A stretch of 64,000 nt of DNA from Pseudodesulfovibrio portus (lineage in GTDB: Bacteria > Desulfobacterota > Desulfovibrionia > Desulfovibrionales > Desulfovibrionaceae). This document shows positions 28,282 to 36,257 of the stretch, in pieces. Below the pieces are notes generated by a model. That model was given only the letters and a program-made list of their open reading frames with translations, ran no database searches and was not told the origin of the DNA. The translations under genes were made by a program, and so were the position numbers. Positions within the stretch are counted from its first letter, which is position 1. Each line of letters starts with the position of its first letter. The stretch is taken from the NCBI RefSeq assembly GCF_026000375.1, contig NZ_AP026708.1, forward strand, positions 1,118,501 through 1,182,500, given 5' to 3'.

Positions 28282-28732
28282 CGAGAGACACCGGCGGGGC
28301 TTGAATCGTGGGGGTTCATTCATGCCGGAATCCCGTCCTTCACGGACTGCCCCCGGCTCTCTCCCCAATGCAGGAAAGTCACAGCGGTTGACACCTGCGG
28401 ATCGGTCGGGCTAATTTGCCTGCACATTGCATCAAACAGGAGATTTTATGTTCACCCGGTTTATTGATCTTGTGTCCGAAGTTGCCGAAATAAAGGGCAA
28501 TCGACAGGCTTAAACCGCTTCCGGACCGCAATCATCTGCGGTTTGCACCCAGGTCTTTACGGCCAGTCCGATTCGCGTTTCTTCCGAAATCGGTCTTTTG
28601 TCGCACCCTTCATTTCCGCAACGCATTCACCATCGTACAAGCATCGAAGCCCCTGACCGCGAGTCACCGGCTTCCGCCGACTCAATCATGGTCGATCGAA
28701 TGCGATCGGCCTCAACGAAATGGTGATGACAA
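28282..28732. other. Intergenic region with one possible small ORF
   Basis: About 450 bp. The only coding candidate is a 21-codon ORF at 28448-28513 (MFTRFIDLVSEVAEIKGNRQA) preceded by AGGAG. The remainder has no recognised gene, repeat or terminator. Confidence 0.4.
28448..28513 (+). CDS. Possible 21-residue peptide
   Basis: ATG at 28448 is preceded by AACAGGAGATTTT and reads MFTRFIDLVSEVAEIKGNRQA to TAA. The good ribosome site in an otherwise gene-free stretch is the only support. It may be the relic start of a longer lost gene. Confidence 0.25.
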   Translation: MFTRFIDLVSEVAEIKGNRQA

Positions 28733-29842
28733 ATGATCAATCACATACACGTACCGGCAAACACGCCCGGTGATCCGACACGTCTCCGCCAACTGGGGTG
28801 GAACGAACACTTCGAACGCCACGTGGCTGCCATGAACAGGTCGCAGGACCGCATCGGGCGCGTTGTCAGCGTGCTGCGAAACCGGTTTCTGGTGACGGAC
28901 GGCCGGGACGAATGGCTGTGCGCTCCTGCGGGCAAGCTCCTGCATTCCCCGCACCGGGACTACCCCGTCACCGGGGACTGGGTGCTGGTTGACGACACCG
29001 TTGTTACCCGCGTCATTCCCCGCAGGAACCTCCTGTCCCGGGGCGAGTCCGGTTCACGCGGCAACCTGTCCAAGGCCGTTAAACGCGAGCAGGCGATCGC
29101 CGCCAATCTCGACACCGTATTCATTGTTTGCGGCCTGGACCGCGATTACAATGCCAGACGCCTGGAGCGGTACATGACGCTGGTCCACAACTGCGGCCTC
29201 TCCCCTGTGGTGGTGTTGACAAAGGCGGACCTGCATGAAGACCCGGTCCCCTTTCGACTGGAAATCGAGAGCATCGCCTTCGGAGTTCCCGTGGTGTTGA
29301 CATCCATGCTGGACGACAGGGGCAAGGATGAATTGGAGAGCCGCCTCGGCGAAGGACAGACCGTCGCCATGATCGGCTCGTCCGGTGCGGGCAAGTCCAC
29401 ATTGGCCAACATGCTGTACGGCAGCGCGATCCAGGCCATCGGCGAAGTCAGCGGCAGCGTCGGCAAGGGACGCCACACCACCACGACCCGGGAGCTCATC
29501 CGCATGCCCCAGGGCGGGATGCTCATGGACAACCCCGGCATTCGGGAGATCGCGTTCCATGAAAACGGCCACGGGGTGGAAAGCACGTTCGAAGACATAC
29601 GGGAGCTGGCCGGGATGTGCCGCTTTGCGGACTGCTCGCACGAACAGGAACCCGGCTGCGCCGTCCAGCAGGCCGTCAGGGACGGCGAACTCCCGCAGGC
29701 TCGCCTGGAGAGCTATCGCAAGATGAAACGCGAGATGCAGTATCTTGCCGACCGCCGCACAAAAAGCGCGAACCGCATCGAAAAGGAGCGCAGACAGGGC
29801 ATCGCCCTGCTGATAAAGGATATGAACAAGCGGAAAAAATAG
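28733..29842 (+). CDS. rsgA: Ribosome small-subunit-dependent GTPase A
   Basis: 369 residues. RsgA is a circularly permuted GTPase that matures the 30S subunit. An N-terminal OB fold is followed by G4 (LTKADL), then G1 (GSSGAGKST) and G3 (DNPG). The C-terminal zinc knuckle CRFADCSHEQEPGC matches C-x4-C-x-H-x5-C. A basic lysine-rich tail ends the protein. The bacterial version is slightly longer than E. coli RsgA at the N-terminus. Confidence 0.93.
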   Translation: MINHIHVPANTPGDPTRLRQLGWNEHFERHVAAMNRSQDRIGRVVSVLRNRFLVTDGRDEWLCAPAGKLLHSPHRDYPVTGDWVLVDDTVVTRVIPRRNLLSRGESGSRGNLSKAVKREQAIAANLDTVFIVCGLDRDYNARRLERYMTLVHNCGLSPVVVLTKADLHEDPVPFRLEIESIAFGVPVVLTSMLDDRGKDELESRLGEGQTVAMIGSSGAGKSTLANMLYGSAIQAIGEVSGSVGKGRHTTTTRELIRMPQGGMLMDNPGIREIAFHENGHGVESTFEDIRELAGMCRFADCSHEQEPGCAVQQAVRDGELPQARLESYRKMKREMQYLADRRTKSANRIEKERRQGIALLIKDMNKRKK

Positions 29843-29909
29843 TATAGACAGGCAGCCCTTCCCACATTCTGAAAGCCAAAAGAGGGCAACAGGCAGCGCC
29901 TCAACACAC

Positions 29910-29943
29910 AAAGAGGTTATCCAAACAAATGGATAACCTCTTT
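29910..29943. terminator. Strong hairpin terminator, probably the original tRNA-Ala terminator
   Basis: AAAGAGGTTATCC (29910-29922... starting at the last A of CACA) pairs with GGATAACCTCTTT (29931-29943) around AAACAAAT. It is usable on both strands: for rsgA on the plus strand, and for a tRNA transcript coming from the right on the minus strand. It lies 7 bp from the tRNA 3' fragment at 29951, which suggests that it served the tRNA gene before the island inserted. Confidence 0.7.
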
Positions 29944-29950
29944 CCCTTCT

Positions 29951-29975
29951 TGGTGGAACTGGAGGGAATCGAACC
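29951..29975 (-). repeat. Attachment-site copy of the tRNA-Ala 3' end (att)
   Basis: 25 bp matching 35041-35065 (the 3' end of the tRNA-Ala gene, T-loop through CCA) at 24 of 25 positions. The difference is A at 29958 versus G at 35048. It is not part of a complete tRNA. It is the duplicated core left by site-specific integration into the tRNA gene. Confidence 0.85.
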
Positions 29976-29976
29976 T

Positions 29977-30027
29977 GACCTGACCCCGTTCTCGCCGTTC
30001 TCGCGCTAAAATAAAAGACCTGACCCC
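29977..30027. repeat. Direct repeat GACCTGACCCC, two copies
   Basis: GACCTGACCCC occurs at 29977-29987 and 30017-30027, directly beside the att copy. The second copy encodes the final residues of the truncated CNNM reading frame. Recombination here may have removed the rest of that gene. Confidence 0.6.
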
Positions 30028-30398
30028 TTTCTGTCCAGCGGGGCAAGGAAAGACCCCACGACGAGTGCCTTTCTAGAAAAATAAGCTTGCGGTACGATCT
30101 CACCTACAAGGGTAATAACGACTGTTGAAAAAACAAATGACCCGACACCAGCCATAACTGACTCGGAAAGCAGTGTTAGCAGGACATTGATGCTCACGTT
30201 GCCCCACAAAATTGTGCACAAAAGACGGTTTGGGTCCTGTCGTAAAGCCAAAACGGTCGCAGCCATCTTGTTCCCAGAGTGCGCCTCGACTTCAAGACGA
30301 AGCCTGCTCAGGCTAAAATAAGCCAAATTAAGACCAGAAAAAACTGCCGATTGAGATAAGCAAAAGATGATACCAACCCATATCAATGCTGACTGCAT
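30006..30398 (-). pseudogene. Truncated CNNM/CorC-type (DUF21) membrane protein
   Basis: 130 residues matching the N-terminal DUF21 membrane domain of the CNNM/CorC (HlyC/CorC) family: GLNLAYFSLSRLRLEVEAHSGN, then LLCTILWGNVSINVLLTLL and GEIVPQAYFSRKA. These proteins extrude or regulate Mg2+. The full protein continues with more helices and CBS domains, which are absent. After FLAPL the frame runs into the GACCTGACCCC repeat and stops. TGAGGATAG before the ATG is a good ribosome site, so a fragment may still be made. Confidence 0.75.
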
Positions 30399-30412
30399 AT
30401 ACTATCCTCAGT

Positions 30413-30434
30413 AGATATGATAATGACCATATCT
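30413..30434. promoter_or_regulatory. Inverted repeat between divergent island genes
   Basis: AGATATG (30413-30419) and CATATCT (30428-30434) are perfect 7-bp arms 8 bp apart, between the divergent CNNM fragment and DUF389 gene. It is a possible operator. Confidence 0.35.
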
Positions 30435-30476
30435 GTCTAATTATAAAGAATTAACAACCAGCATAGGGGACTAGCC

Positions 30477-31511
30477 ATGCCATTGCGGGTCATCGAAATA
30501 GTGACACCTCGCTCAGATAAGGACCAAGTCATACAATCCCTTGAAGCTCATCGCCCTAAAGAAGGGTACGTCTTTTGGGCCTCTCCTCTTGAAGATGAAG
30601 AAGCACTCGCTTTCAAAATCATCCTTGATGTTCAAGAATCTGAGAATGTTATGGACAAAATGGAACATCTTTTCGCGTGGTCTGAAAAATACCGGATAGT
30701 AGTCTACCCGGCCGAAGCGACCCTACCTCGTTTGGACCCTCTCGCAAAGGAGGAAGACGAAAAGGAAATGAACGATCCCACCGACAACGATGATGAAATA
30801 AAAAAGAACAGAATAAGTCGCGAAGAACTATATTCCGATGTCCTCGACACTACAATTATTTCTAAGAACTATATGGTGCTGATATCCCTTTCTTCAATAG
30901 TCGCGATAATTGGGCTCAGACGGGACAGCGTGGCAATCATCATTGGAGCCATGGTCCTTGCACCGCTACTAGGACCCAATGTTGGCCTGGCTCTCGCAAG
31001 CACTCTGGGCGATTACAAACTGGCACGTGAAGCAATAAAAACATTGTTCTGTGGGATCAGCCTTTGCTTTGCCCTTTCCTTTGCTGCTGGCAGTATTTTT
31101 GGGTTGCCGAACATGACTAACGAACTTCTGCTAAGAAATACAATGGCATATTCAGATATCATCCTCGCAATCGTATCCGGTGCAGCAGGTATTGTGTCAT
31201 TCACTATGGGCGTCCCGACTTCAATAGTCGGAGTCATGGTTGCCCTCTCATTGCTACCACCTCTCACTGCAAGTGGTTTGTTCTTAGGATCCGGAATGAC
31301 CGGATATGCGATAGGAGCAGGACTCCTCTTTATTGCAAACATCATCTGTCTGAATCTTGCCGGCATTGTCACTTTTCTTGTTCAGGGAATTCAACCTCTA
31401 TCTTGGAGAGACAAAGAACAGGCTAGGACAACGACGGTCCGCGTAGCTCTTCTGTGGAGTAGCTTGCTAGTTGCACTTATCATGCTTCTGTACTTCGAAA
31501 TAGTTCGGTAA
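30477..31511 (+). CDS. DUF389 (TIGR00341-type) integral membrane protein
   Basis: 344 residues. A soluble N-terminal domain (about 1-95) and an acidic linker (EKEMNDPTDNDDE) precede about six membrane helices (about 130-340). The family core SSIVAIIGLRRDSVAIIIGAMVLAPLLGP is clear, as is FTMGVPTSIVGVMVALSLLPP. The function of DUF389 is unknown; a transport role is often assumed. It lies on the AT-rich island beside CorA and MscS. The start follows TAGGGGAC. Confidence 0.85.
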   Translation: MPLRVIEIVTPRSDKDQVIQSLEAHRPKEGYVFWASPLEDEEALAFKIILDVQESENVMDKMEHLFAWSEKYRIVVYPAEATLPRLDPLAKEEDEKEMNDPTDNDDEIKKNRISREELYSDVLDTTIISKNYMVLISLSSIVAIIGLRRDSVAIIIGAMVLAPLLGPNVGLALASTLGDYKLAREAIKTLFCGISLCFALSFAAGSIFGLPNMTNELLLRNTMAYSDIILAIVSGAAGIVSFTMGVPTSIVGVMVALSLLPPLTASGLFLGSGMTGYAIGAGLLFIANIICLNLAGIVTFLVQGIQPLSWRDKEQARTTTVRVALLWSSLLVALIMLLYFEIVR

Positions 31512-31889
31512 CAACCAACACTCCGGATTGTATTGACACTCAATGTCTCGGACAAACTATAAAAAAAATGGGAAACGACTGATGTATTTCCATCAATTCA
31601 GAAAATAGACGCAGTATGACACGATCAATAAAACAATTACAGAAAAACTAACGCTCTCTCCCGCATTTTAAAAAGCAAACAAGCAGAGTTTTCGGCTTGA
31701 TTTTGAAATATTTCACATTACATACTGAAGTCCACTCACAAACGCTCACATCGAGAACAAGAACCGCCAAAGCGATTCTTGCAGACTTGCTTCGTATAAC
31801 GTCTCTCCTTATTGCGCTTAAATGAAAATATGATTATTTTTTGACAAATAACATTCGAGCTTAACAGCTATTCTAAATTTGGAGTTCCA
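31512..31889. other. AT-rich intergenic region of the island
   Basis: About 380 bp without a gene. TTGACA (31841-31846) lies about 45 bp before the LapA-like gene and may be a -35 box, but no good -10 box is spaced correctly. No terminator or repeat was recognised. Confidence 0.4.
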
Positions 31890-32126
31890 ATGAAAACACC
31901 GACTCTAAGCCTATTGGGAAAAGCCAAAGTATTTAGCATGATAACCCTACTCGTTTTGTTCCTGCTGTTCCTTTTTCAAAACATACAGCAAGTGGAGATT
32001 TCTTTCATATTTTGGACCATTTCAACTCCACGCGCCCTTTTACTATTCGCGACATTGAGTATAGGCATTGTAATCGGATATCTGCTCGCACAGACGAAAA
32101 AATCATGCTCGGCTGAAACAAATTAG
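31890..32126 (+). CDS. Small LapA-domain (DUF1049-like) membrane protein
   Basis: 78 residues with two membrane helices (about 17-34 and 45-66). The pattern LFLFQNIQQVEISFIFWTIS followed by a glycine-containing helix (SIGIVIGYLLA) is that of the lipopolysaccharide assembly protein A domain. In E. coli the family includes LapA/YciS, which works with LapB in LPS synthesis control; here no LapB is present. It is 11 bp upstream of CorA and preceded by TTTGGAG, so the two form an operon. Confidence 0.75.
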   Translation: MKTPTLSLLGKAKVFSMITLLVLFLLFLFQNIQQVEISFIFWTISTPRALLLFATLSIGIVIGYLLAQTKKSCSAETN

Positions 32127-32137
32127 GAGGGGGAATT

Positions 32138-33202
32138 ATGGCTCGGTTTCTTAAAAAATTTGATCGGAAAAAAGGTTTGCCTCCTGGGTCTCTTGTCTTT
32201 GTCGGGCAACAAAAAACAGACAAACCTCGCCTTCGAATTATTGACTATGACATTTCAATGATGCGTGATGAATTCATTCAAAGCATCGATGATGCTGCCT
32301 GGACAAAAGAAACCGAAACAACCAGCTGGATCAATATCGACGGCCTTCATGATGCGGAATTGATGAAAAGAGTAGGTGACAATTTCTGCCTGCCGTCAAT
32401 GGTTCTCGAAGACATAATGAATACAGGACAACGGCCTAAGATCGAAGAACACTCCGACCACATTTTTATTACCATGAAAATGCTCTCTCTTGACGAAGCC
32501 CAAGGCAAAGTCAAATCAGAACAAGTGAGTGCCGTTTTGGCAAGGAACTACTTGATCACATTTCAAGAGCAACCTGGGGACGTCTTTGAACCCGTTCGTG
32601 ATAGGATTAAAAGACAAAATGGAAGGCTTCGGAAATTCGGACCAGACTATTTATTATATACGCTCATCGATTCCATCCTGGAAAACTATCTAAAAGTAAT
32701 AGAAACGATGGGAGAAAGAATAGAAGAGATGGAAGATGAAGTTTTGGCCAACCCGGACCCAAAACTTTTGGAAGAGATAAATTTGTATCGACAAGAAATT
32801 GCTTACGTTCGCAAGTCTGTACGCCCCGCTCGGGAGATCATATCCAGAATCAATAAACTTGAATCGGACATTATTACCGCCGACATATTGCCTTACTTAA
32901 TGGATTTATCCGATATTTCTGAACTATCTGTAGACTCTGCTGAAATATATAAAGAGATGCTTGCCTCTCACATCACCACATACAATATGGTTATGGGAAA
33001 CAGGTTGAATGAAATCATGCAATTTCTGACAATATTTGCAACTATTTTCATCCCTCTTACCTTTCTTGCCGGTATATATGGAATGAATTTCGAGTTTATA
33101 CCAGAATTACATTACAAATATGGGTACTTTATCCTGTTGTTTGTCATGCTGGCAGTAACAATAACAATGTTAATGTACTTTAAAAAAAGAAAATGGATTT
33201 AA
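32138..33202 (+). CDS. corA: CorA-family divalent cation channel (island copy)
   Basis: 354 residues. It has the same architecture as the chromosomal CorA at 8369 but diverged sequence and AT-rich codons. Shared landmarks are PSMVLEDIMNTGQRP, the long stalk helices, IFIPLTFLAG and the YGMNF selectivity motif, then a basic C-terminus. TAGGAGGGGG precedes the start. It converges on MscS. The coding style indicates acquisition rather than recent duplication. Confidence 0.92.
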   Translation: MARFLKKFDRKKGLPPGSLVFVGQQKTDKPRLRIIDYDISMMRDEFIQSIDDAAWTKETETTSWINIDGLHDAELMKRVGDNFCLPSMVLEDIMNTGQRPKIEEHSDHIFITMKMLSLDEAQGKVKSEQVSAVLARNYLITFQEQPGDVFEPVRDRIKRQNGRLRKFGPDYLLYTLIDSILENYLKVIETMGERIEEMEDEVLANPDPKLLEEINLYRQEIAYVRKSVRPAREIISRINKLESDIITADILPYLMDLSDISELSVDSAEIYKEMLASHITTYNMVMGNRLNEIMQFLTIFATIFIPLTFLAGIYGMNFEFIPELHYKYGYFILLFVMLAVTITMLMYFKKRKWI

Positions 33203-33261
33203 CAGAGACGTAGACCATTGCCAATCGGCACGAAATTACAATATATTAATTCTATTTGAAA

Positions 33262-34125
33262 TTATTCGTTAGACATCTTAACATTGACAGTGTGTTGAGC
33301 AAGTTGTATTGTTTCGCAAGGCATTTCTATTCCAGAAGAAATAAATGATTTAAATATTCTCTCCCGCAACTCATAAGCCTTTTTAATATGCTTTCGTTCG
33401 TTGCTGATCCATGCTTGTAACTCCAACTCAACATTGTAGTCATTGAGTTGTGTCACAACAACAGCAGGTGAAGGCGTTGTCATATAGTCTGGATCATTTT
33501 CAATTTGTGACAACAACAACATTCTAGCATTGTCTAAGTCTTCTGAAACTCCAACACATACAGAGATATCCAGCCGAAGATGAGGAAAATTTGTATATGA
33601 TACAACTGTCTTATTCATTACCTCGGCATTAGGTACTGCGACCATCTTTCCATCGTTTGTTACGATCCGTGTAGTACGCAATGTGATTAAATCCACCCTC
33701 CCATATTTTCCATCGACTTCAACTAAATCATCAACAGTAAATGGCCTATCCATATGCAAAAGAACGCCAGAAATTATATTTGAAATCACGTCTTTCAGCG
33801 CAAATCCAAGAGTAAGACCAACTACCCCCAGAGAGCCTAATAGTGCTGCTGTCTCAACCCCGGCAGCGCTAAGTGCAACAACAAAGCCTATTCCAAATAA
33901 ACATATTTTAATCGATATACTAGCGAATGATGCGCTGGTTTTATCAAAACGCCTGTTCAAAGTTGATTCTATCAAACGGCTTAGCAACCACCAAATAGTA
34001 TAAAACACCATTAAAACTAAAATAAAAATCACCAGCTTAACGAATAGCCCACTCAAAAGCTCTCCAAACCGGTCTATGCTAAAGTAAGCTTGTAATTTAA
34101 TAAATATGCTCTCAATTAATTGCAC
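33262..34125 (-). CDS. Small-conductance mechanosensitive channel (island copy)
   Basis: 287 residues from GTG 34125, chosen because TAGGAGCGACA precedes it; an ATG at 34143 lies upstream of that site. Three membrane segments are followed by the pore helix AAGVETAALLGSLGVVGLTLGFA and the canonical DVISNIISGVLLHMDRPF, a much closer match to E. coli-type MscS than the chromosomal copy. It converges on CorA, with 59 bp between the stop codons. Confidence 0.88.
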   Translation of the reverse strand: MQLIESIFIKLQAYFSIDRFGELLSGLFVKLVIFILVLMVFYTIWWLLSRLIESTLNRRFDKTSASFASISIKICLFGIGFVVALSAAGVETAALLGSLGVVGLTLGFALKDVISNIISGVLLHMDRPFTVDDLVEVDGKYGRVDLITLRTTRIVTNDGKMVAVPNAEVMNKTVVSYTNFPHLRLDISVCVGVSEDLDNARMLLLSQIENDPDYMTTPSPAVVVTQLNDYNVELELQAWISNERKHIKKAYELRERIFKSFISSGIEMPCETIQLAQHTVNVKMSNE

Positions 34126-34573
34126 TGTCGCTCCTATAGGCAACTAAAATTTGAAGTCTTTCTCTACAATCAATTTTATGTCCTGACATTTAATCCGCCG
34201 GAATTCCAATTGCTATAATTTCCAACACGGACTTGGCCCCTCGTTGAGAATAAAAAGATCAGGATAAACAAACAAATAAAAGTTGGGCCAAGAAACTAGA
34301 CCACAACTCAATGTAAACTCACGACACCTGAGTTCTGCCCTATCTTTCCCGATTTGTGCCAAATTGGATAAGCACACACCTGATCATAATTAAATATATA
34401 TGACAGGAGCATATTAAAAACAATATTTTTCTAGGGGCTGTACCAGATAACACCTCTGGTTATCTGGTACAGCCCAAAAGAAATCAGGACTGTCCGAGAC
34501 TCGTTGGTCTCTCCTCGCTAGTTACTATGCACACCCTGCGTGTCTGGGTGAATGAAACTGCTCGGAGAGGACT
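34126..34573. other. Gene-free stretch of the island with a 17-bp inverted repeat
   Basis: About 450 bp, AT-rich up to 34430. No gene was seen. The only clear structure is the perfect inverted repeat at 34435-34475, after which the composition becomes richer in GC towards the recombinase remnant. Confidence 0.5.
34435..34475. repeat. Perfect 17-bp inverted repeat (possible IS or MITE remnant)
   Basis: GGGCTGTACCAGATAAC (34435-34451) and its exact complement (34459-34475) flank ACCTCTG. A T-run lies only on the upstream side of the plus-strand hairpin and an A-run on the other, so neither strand has a T-tract after the stem. The sequence resembles two terminal inverted repeats of an insertion sequence joined with almost nothing between them. 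Confidence 0.6.
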
Positions 34574-34963
34574 ATGGATACGCAAAAATTACTGCTCAAG
34601 AGATGGGACAAGAATGTTGCGGGAACGATCACCAAAGAGGATTTGCTGGAATACAGGGCCGAAGTTGTCGGCCATCTGGACGGCAGCAGGATGAGCGAGT
34701 TCAATTCAGCCTGAAAGAGTGTGTGCAAGTCTCTCGGCATCGAGGATTTCCACTTCCACGACAACAGGCACACCTACTGCTCAAACATCATCATGGCAGA
34801 CGGCACACTCAAGCATGCCAAGGAGATGATCGGCCACAAGACGCTCCGCATGGCGGATCGGTATTCCCACCTTGAAGCGGCAAGAGAAAACGTCATACAG
34901 GACAATCTGGCCGCTCATTATGAAGATCAAAAAGTCAGTGTTTCGGAAAAAAGGAACACATAG
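34574..34963 (+). pseudogene. Decayed tyrosine recombinase (phage-type integrase)
   Basis: One frame runs from ATG 34574 (MDTQKLLLKRWDKN) for 46 codons to TGA 34712-34714, then stays open to 34963. The second part has the catalytic C-terminus: HDNRHTY (the HxxR box), IGHKTLRMADRYSHLE (the H/W box and nucleophile Tyr). The region with the first catalytic Arg is missing between the two parts, and the stop interrupts the frame, so it is deleted and inactive. It lies about 75 bp from the tRNA-Ala 3' end, as integrases of tRNA islands do. Confidence 0.8.
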
Positions 34964-34996
34964 CGGACATATTCTCGAAAGCGCCCCGCAGACACG

Positions 34997-35036
34997 AAAA
35001 AAGGATTCCAAGTATTGACTTGAAATCCTTATTTTT
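34997..35036 (-). terminator. Terminator downstream of tRNA-Ala (brought by the island)
   Basis: AAGGATTCCAAG (35001-35012) and CTTGAAATCCTT (35019-35030) pair with one mismatch around TATTGA. On the minus strand the stem is followed by TTTTTT, ending the tRNA transcript. It is also usable on the plus strand (TTTTT at 35032-35036). Confidence 0.7.
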
Positions 35037-35040
35037 CTTG

Positions 35041-35116
<76 letters not shown>

Positions 35117-35135
35117 ACGTAGTTGGGTGGAGGGG

Positions 35136-35164
35136 TATTTATCCAAGGCGGGGTCGGTTGTCAA
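35136..35164 (-). promoter_or_regulatory. Promoter of tRNA-Ala
   Basis: On the minus strand TTGACA (35164-35159) and TAAATA (35141-35136) are exactly 17 bp apart, about 20 bp upstream of the tRNA 5' end. Confidence 0.7.
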
Positions 35165-35258
35165 CCAGAAATCAGGGGGAGCATGCCGGAGATGCACATT
35201 GATTCGACCGGCGACTTGGCGTAAACAATATGGGCGGTTACCCTAACCTGGAAAAACG

Positions 35259-36257
35259 ATGGCCCAAGTACTGAAACGAATCCTGATCAAGCTGTTATGG
35301 GTGGGCGTGGTGTTTCTCGGCATCACGGTCATCAGCTTCTGGGTCATCCATCTGGCTCCCGGCTCGCCCACGGACTTGCAGACCACGCTCAACCCCGAGG
35401 CCGGACTGGAGGCGCGCGCCCAGCTCGAAGAGCTCTACGGGCTGGACCAGCCCATCCACATCCAATACGTCAACTGGCTGCAAAGATTGGTCAAGCTGGA
35501 CTTCGGCCAGTCCATGTCCGGCGACCACCGGCCCGTGTGGGACAAAATCAGGGAGCGGCTGCCGCTGACCTTCGGCATGAACGTGGCCTCCATGCTCCTG
35601 ACGCTTTTGATCGCCGTGCCCATCGGCGTGGCCGCAGCCTGGTGGCGGGGCGGGGCCTTTGACAAGATTTCCACGGTCATCGTGTTCATCGGATTCGCCA
35701 TGCCCGGTTTCTGGCTGGCGCTGCTGCTCATGCTCTGGCTGGGCATCGCCTGGCCCATCCTGCCCATCTCCGGCCTGACCTCCATGGGTTTCGACGCCAT
35801 GTCGCCGCTGGAAAAGGCGTGGGACGTGATCAGGCACCTGATCCTGCCGGTGTTCATCTACACCTCGGGTTCCTGGGCGGGCATGTCCCGGTTCATGCGT
35901 TCCTCCATGCTCGAGGTGCTGCGCCAGGACTACATCATGACCGCCCGCGCCAAGGGGCTCTCCAGCCGCGTGGTGCTGTTCAAGCACGCCCTGCGCAACG
36001 CGCTCATGCCGGTCATAACCATCCTCGGCCTGTCCGTCCCGGCCCTCATCGGCGGGTCCGTGATCATCGAATCCATCTTCGCCCTGCCCGGCCTGGGCCA
36101 GCTCTTCTACCAGGCGGTCATGGCCCGCGACTACCCGCTGATCATGGGCAGCCTGGTGCTGGGCGCGGTCCTGACGCTCATCGGCAACCTGCTGGCCGAC
36201 GTGGGCTACGGGCTGGCCGATCCGCGCATCCGCGTGGGCCAGGGGAGGGACCGATGA
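35259..36257 (+). CDS. ABC importer permease, OppB/DppB type
   Basis: 332 residues, about six membrane helices. Family marks are HLAPGSPTD near residue 30, and the coupling region DYIMTARAKGLSSRVVLFKHALRNALMPVIT with SIFALPGLGQLFYQAV. It is the first gene of a three-gene unit and overlaps the next permease by 4 bp. Unusually, neither a substrate-binding protein nor ATPases are adjacent. Confidence 0.9.
   Translation: MAQVLKRILIKLLWVGVVFLGITVISFWVIHLAPGSPTDLQTTLNPEAGLEARAQLEELYGLDQPIHIQYVNWLQRLVKLDFGQSMSGDHRPVWDKIRERLPLTFGMNVASMLLTLLIAVPIGVAAAWWRGGAFDKISTVIVFIGFAMPGFWLALLLMLWLGIAWPILPISGLTSMGFDAMSPLEKAWDVIRHLILPVFIYTSGSWAGMSRFMRSSMLEVLRQDYIMTARAKGLSSRVVLFKHALRNALMPVITILGLSVPALIGGSVIIESIFALPGLGQLFYQAVMARDYPLIMGSLVLGAVLTLIGNLLADVGYGLADPRIRVGQGRDR

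Noticed and set aside
28282-28732. Possible small RNA or additional gene in the 450-bp gap before rsgA
   Set aside because: No promoter and terminator pair or stable long hairpin was recognised. Only the 21-codon ORF was kept, at low confidence.
34435-34475. 17-bp inverted repeat as an intrinsic terminator
   Set aside because: Neither strand has a T-tract after the stem.
34712-34714. In-frame TGA in the integrase as a possible selenocysteine codon
   Set aside because: No SECIS-like hairpin follows, the flanking parts lack the sequence needed to join them, and integrases have no Sec members. It is a decay mutation.
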